Shown in pieces: positions 37,601 through 46,600 of a stretch of 64,000 nt of DNA. A program made the translations under genes and the position numbers. The first letter of the stretch is position 1, and the number at the start of each line of letters is the position of its first letter. The notes below the pieces were generated by a model. That model ran no database searches. It was not told where the DNA came from and worked only from the letters and a program-made list of their open reading frames with translations. Origin of the DNA: Cynocephalus volans (Eukaryota > Chordata > Mammalia > Dermoptera > Cynocephalidae); contig NC_084467.1 in assembly GCF_027409185.1 (NCBI RefSeq), positions 89,040,501 through 89,104,500 on the forward strand. The letters are read 5' to 3'.

Positions 37601-40600
37601 GGTAAAAATGGTTTGTGGCTGCTTAGAGAAATCCCATATACAACTATAAGAAAGTTAGATATTTTGAAAAATAATATATTAAATATGGATATGACCATCG
37701 GGGCTTACATGGAGACTGATAATTCTTACAGTAAGTTCCCTCTCAAAAACCTTCATAAATCTTGGACATGAGAACAATTACACTTTAACTCTGTACTGGT
37801 GTAGAAGATCAGAAGAAGGACAGTCATCCAGATTTAGTTCTAGGCAGAATGGACAACAGATTTACATGAGAAGCGTTTTTTTGTTTTTTTTAAAAAAATT
37901 TTCATGCTTAAGAAAAAAGCAAAAAATTTTAAATGAAATTGTTATGATAATTTAGAGCAAACTATGATGGAGAAAGGGCTAGTTAACTTTTTTCACAAGA
38001 CATAAAATTAAAACTAACATGAAAAAGGTATGTTCCATTAGCTTAAGGTTTACACATCTTTATCTATCACATGATAATTTATTCCCCTCTTTTTTTCCTT
38101 TCTTCTAGCAATCATCAATTCTTAAAAGGTAGTATTGTTTAAAGGGAGGAATATTGGGCCGAGCCCGTGGCACACTTGGGAGAGTGCGGTGCTGGGAGCG
38201 CAGCAACGCTCCTGCCGCGGGTTCGGATCCTATATGGAAATGGCCGGTGCACTCACTGGCTGAGTGCCGGTCACGAAAAAGACAAAAATAAAAAAAAAAT
38301 ATATAAAAAAAATAAAAATAAAGGGAGGAATATTGAACTGGGAATCAAGAGTTTTAACCCCATCTTTGCTACTACCACCTGAATGACTTTGAGAACATTT
38401 TTTGGCATAATTTCCTCCAAACCTAGCATTCTTTGTAGCACTAACATTTCATGGTTCTATGAACAGCATTCAACTTACTCCAACATAAAAATGTTCAGAA
38501 GGGTTTTAAGCTATAAAAAAGACTTGACTTGAACGGGCAAGGTTTTTTGAAGTTATGTATTTTAGACAAAAGAGACAGCAAAATTCTATGCCAATTTAAA
38601 CACAATGAGAGCAAGTGGAGAATACTGAAAAGTAAATCATTTATACTTTTTCTCTGATTCTTCACAACCAAAGGCAATATTTTGAGATAAATGGCCAGTA
38701 TTAGTCAACTAAATTGAGCTATTCTTCCCAGGTCATACCAAAAATATAGACTCCTGTAAAGTTACAGACATAGCACTGAAGCCTGATGCTAATGTATCTT
38801 TTTGTAAATATCTATTTTAAAATTATGCATTTCAGGAAGACACACTGAGAAATACTTTATTTCATAGATTCTAAGATGTACTTTATTTTCCTATTATAAT
38901 ATATCTGAAACAGGAATGTGTCTTAACAATCAATGAAGTCTTAAAACCACTGTTGGCCATGCAGCAATTATATTTGTCATGGAATATGCATGTGTGAACA
39001 TCAGAACACAAACATCAAACTTGGAAAATGAATGTCAGCAGCTTGAAAGAAAATCTTGGAAACAGTCATGAAGCACTCTTCTAACCCTTTAGAACCAAGA
39101 CTTTTGGAATTAAAAATAACTTTACACATCAATAATTGCAAAGCTGGCTTAAAAGCCTAACATCACTGGCTTTTGGCTCTTTTATTGATTCTTTTAAGAA
39201 ATACATCACAATGCTTTTGATGGCAGAGAAAACAATATTGCTGAGTAAGTCATTTGGAAGAATGTAAAAAGATTTTAAGAATATTTGACCAATTTAATTA
39301 GCTTATATTTTCCTTTTTTATGTATGTACAAGTTGTATGTAAGATTAAAATTGTTCTCTAGCTAAATCTAAACGGTCTATTCCAATGAAGGGGGTTAAAA
39401 ACCCTAGGTTATAGGAAAATATAGTATAAAAAACTGGGGTATTAAAAAACTTAGGACATACTAAGTAGTGTAGTATCAAATAATAGTATATTTTATAATT
39501 CATGAAATACAATAAAATCTACTTGCAATTTGTACAAAAATAAAACATTTTTGTTTAATTCCATTAAAAAACTTCCTTTGTAGCTTTACCTGTAAACCAC
39601 AGCAAGCTACAGCATTCATTATGGAGGCATTGTGAATAACTCGGTAAGGGATTCCCAGCTTTGTGGCTCTCAGAACAAGATCGCTGTGTGTTGTAGCTCT
39701 GTAGTGAGAAAAGATCAGGTTGGATTAAAGTAAATGACACTGATTTTTTAAGACAGAAAAGCTATAATATTTGATGAGCTCAGTCAATCAGAGTCAAGAG
39801 CACTGCTTTTCCTCAAATTCTGTGAGTTGCTTGCATAATGGGCTTTTCAGCAAGAAAATATAAGCCTACACACACCCTTCACAATGTTGAATTGCAACTA
39901 TAACATTCTTAAAGCAGCTTGGGCAGCTACTGAAAAAAGGGAAGTTCACTTGTTCTTTGTCCTCTTAATACCTGCAAAAGACATTTGTGGAATATAAGCT
40001 CAGCAACTTAACCCTTGAGCAGCAAATCTTAAATTCTGTGGTCTCAGGGGGCCCCTTTAAATTCTTAAAATTACTGCTCTAGAGTTCTAAATTATGGTAA
40101 AACTAGATCCACCTCTTTATTTGTTTTATTTTAAAGGCTCTGTTTTTGTATTTTGAAATATAAGGCAAAACATACAGAACATTTTCAAAGCCTATCAGTC
40201 TTTCAGTCTTTATGTTAGAGTTCTATCTGATATAATCCTAGTTGGATTTTACATGTGTTTATCAGACATTTTATTTATAACTGTTTTCAGTCTGGTTACT
40301 ATGTATAATTAGTATATGTGCATGTATATATGTATATATACAAAATGCCTGTTGCCTTTCCTTTTTTTTTGAGAACAATCTCATGACTATAATTAGGAAG
40401 GTTGGGGTAGAGAGAGAATATAAGTGAACATAAATATGGACACTGTGAAATGTAACCCCACATCAATTTAGAACTGCAGTATTAAAGGTCTTTTTCCCTC
40501 TTGATAAAAATTCCAGGCTCTACTGGGGAAAACAACATTAGCATGTTTGAGAAACTACATACAAATAAGCAGAACCTGTCAACTGGACAACGCATACCAC

Positions 40601-43600
40601 GTAGGAAGATCAAGGGCTTTCATCCCATGAGGCAGTCAAATACAGATTAACAAATATCCACTAGGGAAGTATGTTTTAAGTCACAAAGATAAAATAAAAA
40701 CTAGCATGAAAAATCATCATTAATTTGATTTAGAACAAGCTTTTAAAAAATAACATTAATGACAGCTGTAAAGAAAGTTTTTAGTACTTATATACCTTCA
40801 ACAGAATCTTACTACTTAACATTAAGAATAAGGAAAACTAAACTAGTTACTTGCTGAGTTACTTAAATGGATGAGAAAAATGAAAAACTGGTTTAAAATT
40901 ATATCTCTATCCCAAGTTCATTTAAAATGACCACATATACACACATACACACACAAACTTACTATTTTGGGGCATGTGTCTCTATCTACTAAAGTTTTTT
41001 TTTTTTTTTTTTTTATTAGTTGACTTTTTTTTTTTTTTCTACTAAAGTTTTAAATGCTTATTCTCCATTTCTGTATTTATCTCATCATGGACTAGTAACA
41101 GTTTGTGGGCTGGTGCCAGTTCTCAAACTTTACTTTGAGTAACACCTTTATTGTTTGTTGAACATTTTCAGTGACTGGATGCCATGAAAACCAAAAGTAA
41201 CTCTGAGATTGTTCATCTAGGTGACTATAAGAACTGTGGTACTGTCAAGTTGGGAAATTTGGTGGGGGAAGGTTTCACTGCAAAAAACACGGGTTTTATG
41301 CAGAAGGAGTCTCTGTGACAATGAGAAGAAAATCCTACAAAAGTTAGAAGACATTTTCTGTATAGAACTTTTCATTATTCTTATTTAATTTTACTATCCT
41401 ATGGTTAAAAAGAAAAAGAAGATAGGTGCTGCTAATTTTGAGGAAGCCTTAAGTTTACAAAGAACAATGTCAGAGGCTAAAACAAACTATTCAAATAATA
41501 AAACACATGATTATCCAATGTCGTTTACAATCAAGTACAATGATGCACAATTGCTGGCACCTTATATTGTCATAAATTACTTTCTTTTTGACAGACACAC
41601 GCACATATAGCTCCATTCTTTTGAAAAACATTCTTGGTGGTGGGCTCACAGTGATTTAATTGTCCTTACGTTACTTAAATCTGTGACATAAATCTTGGGT
41701 CACCAGCTGTACACAAAAGACTCTTCTGTTTGGCTTGACATTAGAGATTGATGATGCTTAAGCAGACAGGCAGAAGCCCATTTTCTTGGTAATGAAGAAC
41801 AGAGCTCCAAATAGATATAAGAAACTGAAATAAGAAGCTTGATAAATGATTTCAAGGCAATTAACATGACAGCAGTATTGCGAAATATTGGGTGATTAAA
41901 AAAGAAAAAAAAGCCTAGGACAAAGGAAACCCTGAAGATACTTGCAATTATCTGCAGCCAATGGCAGGCATGATTTTTGATAAAAGTAACAACCTGTTGA
42001 ATAATGATATAATAGTTTAGGTATTTGATGCCCTATGTGACCCTCTAAAAAAACAGCAGAAGCAATGATACAAACTTAAGAGCTGACACTTGATAATATA
42101 GTGATACATATGATGATATCTTTACCAAGCAGATTTTCTTCATTAATTTTAAAGATAGTGAAAGTTTCAACTATGAAATTTTAGATAAGAGCTTAGGTAA
42201 ATACAATCCCTTATCAGGACCTGGCAAGTAAAGTTTTAAAATTGAAGAATATTTCTTACTAGTTAAAAAAAAAAGTAAATAAATTAAAAACTCAAAACAT
42301 TTACTTTGACTTACCCAAATGGATCACCAACCACAAGGAATGCAATATCACTGATATCAGCATCCTTTAAAATACCATCTGCTTCTTGTTCCACTTCTTC
42401 TCTATCAGCAAGAATCAGTTTTCTTCCATAAAACTCTTCCTACAGATTTAAGTCCAATATCAAAATGAGAGACAGCAGGTGACCATTTCAACACACACAT
42501 AAAACAATCTTTGTCTAGGGCTGGTGCAAATCTTGGCAACCATCCAAACACAGATCATTCAATACAACTCATCAATAAGCTAGCAATCTATATCATGGTG
42601 CAATTAAACTCTGTCTTTGGGGCTATCTTAACACCCCAAGAGGAGACAGACCTCTTAACACCTGAGGCTTTTGGCATTTTAAATTTACCTCTAAATTTGG
42701 TTCTAATAGACCAGGCAGAACATTGTAGGATGAACAGAGAATATGTGTGCATAAGTCTTACATCAGAAACATGATAATATAGAATAAATATACTAAACAA
42801 TAATTATAAACATACATGGTAGTATAGGTTTTATTAAATTTTCTGTGAGAAAAATCTATGGTATTTTGGCTAAAAGACAACATCAATGAGAAATAATAGA
42901 AAATTAAGATTTAGCTGTTTGCAGAAACAGCAAACATTCCTACATAATTGCAGGAAAGACTAATTTAAAATTGTATTCCCTAGTCCCTGCTAAAAAGGCA
43001 GATGTGCAGGGGAAATAACTGAATTCCAAATATAAAGGAAGTTTCCACACAAATTGCTTTGTGAATTAATCCCCTGAAGTTCAACTCTAGAGAACAAACC
43101 CAGGAGAGAGTGAGCTAGTAAGCTAGCGGTCATGTGGTAGTGGTTGCAAGCTATTATGCAAGATCACGCATCTTATAACTAATTCCTGTGGAATAATAAA
43201 TAATTCAAGTGGAGTAAAAGTGCATGTGTAAATAAATAATACTGTTTCTTACATATTGAGAAATTTGAGTCCTTAAAAGTTGAAAGGATTGTTGTAGAAG
43301 AGTACCTGGTACTCAACATTTGTCAAATAAATAAATGAACAAATGACTAAGCATCCAAAGATAAACACTATAGTTCCAATTCTGATAATTATTTCCTAAT
43401 ACTCAACTAAAATCTGTTCCTCAAATGTGAAAAAAATCCCTTCCTTTTCCGTGCATATCTTCCTAAAGAAATGTTCCAGAAGTCCCTAATGTTCTTATAG
43501 GTGAAAAATGCTCTATTTTCACTTTTACCATATACTTTTTTCTTAATCACTAATTTTTATGTTTTACTTTGATTTTATGAACCCAGAGAACTTAATAGTT

Positions 43601-46600
43601 GCAAAACACTTATATTCAAATATCTAGGAGAATACACACATAATTACTGGACACTGAAGGACAAGATTGCCTTTTCTGAACTTCTGACATTTCTTAAAGA
43701 AGATCGAGAAATCACATGCTACTGGTTTAATGCTAGTAGTAATCTTATCTCATACTTTATAAATGATACAACAATAATAAAACCTACTCTCTCCTCAAGA
43801 CTTCTACCATGCATCACTCTGCATTTATCATTTATCCTAACCTAAGAAACATTTCATTGTCTAATTGAGAGAACAGAATGATCACACACACAAAAACATC
43901 TCAATATAATTAAATGGCTGGTTCTCTTGAAAAAAATAGTGTTTAAAAAAGGAAAAGGTGAGGGGGGGAGGGAGAAGGGAGGGAGGTTTTGGTGATGGGG
44001 AGCATTAATCAGCTACAATGTATATCGACAAAATAAAATTTTTAAAAAAAAAAAAAAAAAAAAAAAGGAAAAGGTGGACGATTAGTTCACTTGGGAGAGC
44101 ATGTTGCTGATAACAGCAAGGTCACGGGTTCGGATCTGCCTACCAGCCAGTGGCCAAAAAAAAAAAAAAAAGGAAAGATAGCAAAAGCAATAAGAGACTA
44201 ATTTTAATTTACCCACTTATTTGTTCACTCACTCAGTATAAAAGTATTTCTTATGTACATCCTCTGTGGTACACAGTATGCTTGATGTTGTGAGACACTG
44301 AGGAATGCGACATACATGGTCCCTGCCCTTGAAGAACATACTGTCTAGTGGGGAATTAACTACCATATCATATGTGCTGTAGAAGCAACCCAGCCTAGTC
44401 AGGGTCAGTGAAGGTAAATAAAAAACAAGTAGTATTAACAAATGATCTTGAATTTGGACTATATATTATCCAATGACTAAACCCTAATTATCTCCATTCA
44501 TGACAATGAAGATAAAATTCAAAATTCATTGTTTTAAAATATGATTTTTTTAAAATATGGGGGACAGGATAAAATTATAATTATTTAAAAAATAATTTTA
44601 AAAGTTGTGATTATTTTCAGGTATTTGTAGAAGGACACACAAAAAGTTAATAATGATTACCTCCAGGAAGGGAAACTGGGATAAAAATCTCTTGATAAAT
44701 ATACCTTTTAGTACCTTTTAAATTTCAAACCATCTAATGGATTACCTAGTCAAAAAGTAAAAGAGTATAGGTTCCATGTAGTATATGGAAACAAATGAGA
44801 GGACCAAATCTGAAAAAATACTAACATTTAAAGAAGGAACAGAGGAATACAGAGTTTACAAAGGGACTGAGAAAAATGAAAAAATAGGAATAAAACCAAG
44901 GGCAAGTTATGTCTTGAATGCCAGTTTCAAGGAGTGATCAACCATGTCAGAAGAGGTAAAACAGGGGGCCGGCCTGTGGCTCACTCGGGAGAGTGCGGTG
45001 CTGATAACACCAAGGCCACGGGTTCGGATCCCATATAGGGATGGCCGGTTAGCTCACTGGGTGAGTGTGGTGCTTACAACACCAAGTCAAGGGTTAAGAT
45101 CCCCTTACCGGTCATCTTTAAAAAAAAAAAAAAAAAAAAAGAAGAGGTAAAACAGGTAATTCAAAACTATCCTCTGGAGTTCTCAGCTAGTAAAGAATTG
45201 TTCAACAAACAGAGAAATATTTCTGAGGAACAGAAGTCAGCCTACAGGGGTCTGAGACATGAGTTGGAAGTGAGGACTATAAAACTTTGTACAAAAAAAA
45301 GATAAAGATAGAAAAACAACTACAGGGAAAGAGGTTTAAAGAGAATTTTCAGAATGGACAATGCTTGAGTATGGTTTCAGGTTGAGGGGAGAAGGATGTT
45401 AATATAGGTTGAACATAAAGAAAGAATAATTGACGTGAGTAAGGTTTCAGAAGAAGGGAGAGAAAGGGGTTTTAAAAAAAAAACATCTAGATGGAGTTAC
45501 ATCTTGAACATGAAGAGAACCTCATTTTACACGTCATTTTGTAAGACTGGAGGGAAGACAGATTCAGATTTACGGTTGGGGCGAATGAGAAGTTAATAAA
45601 TGTCATAGCTGGTGGCCTCAACCTGAGTTATTCTCAGTGTGAAGTCCTTTATTGTCTTCTTCTCTGTCTCCCCAATATCAATCCACAGCAATTGGACAGG
45701 AAGACAAAGTAACAGAGGGAGCTTGGCATCCAGGCAAGGTAGGTTAGAAAGAGAAGAGAGGGAACAGATACACTGGAGAAAATGAAAGAATTATTTCAGT
45801 GAAGCCCAAGAACAAATACTGTACAGCAAATGTGCTTTCTTCCTCCATGCTTTTGCTCACCATTATTTTTCCTTCAGGATGGAATGCTCTTTCTATTCCC
45901 CTTACTACGTCTTCTCTACAATAATAACTGTCTTTTCTTCATCTTAACAAATCTTATCTATAACAACAATATTTGCACTAATACACTTACATTAGCCTCA
46001 CTGTGTGGCAGCCACTGTTCTGAGAACTTTATGTATATGAATTCATCTAATCTTCACCTCAGTCTGAGATAGACATTATTTTTATCCCCATTTTACAGAT
46101 AAGAAACAGCATAGAAAAGTTAAGTGACTGCCCAACGTCACAGAACTTTAAATGATTGCAGAGCTTCACATGTCCTACAAATGGGGCAAAGATAGGCAGA
46201 GGCTAGTGACTCCTCTGGTTTTTGGAGGGTAGCTAGGGCCCCGGAGTTAATCTCCTCTTCTCCATTTACTCTACAGTGCTGTAAAATATAATCATTTTCT
46301 ATTTGGGCCATATGTATAAACAAAAGAAACAAAAGACTGGGAATTCACTATTTTAAAACATAGCTCAAATTCCACCTATTCCATAGCATTCCCTGACTAC
46401 TACAACCTAAAGTGATCTTCTTTCTCACATGTATTCTAGTACTAATTAATAATTAGTAATTATTTCACATTTAGGACAGCTTCTACTACTTAGTTGGTTG
46501 AAAATAAGAGCATTGTTTTAGATAAGATCATCTAGATTCTTTCCAGACATATAATTTTATAGTTTCTCCCTTCCACTGCTGTTATGAGTTGTTCTTAAAT

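Noticed and set aside
42511-42774. 87-codon plus-strand open frame next to DPH5 exon 3
   Set aside because: It lies in intron 2 just upstream of exon 3, on the opposite strand, without motif or splice context.
6384-45139. tRNA genes suggested by GGGTTCGGATCC and GGTGCTGATAACACC motifs
   Set aside because: The units lack an intact acceptor stem, are joined as dimers or followed by A-rich tails, and have target duplications. They are SINEs, not tRNA genes.
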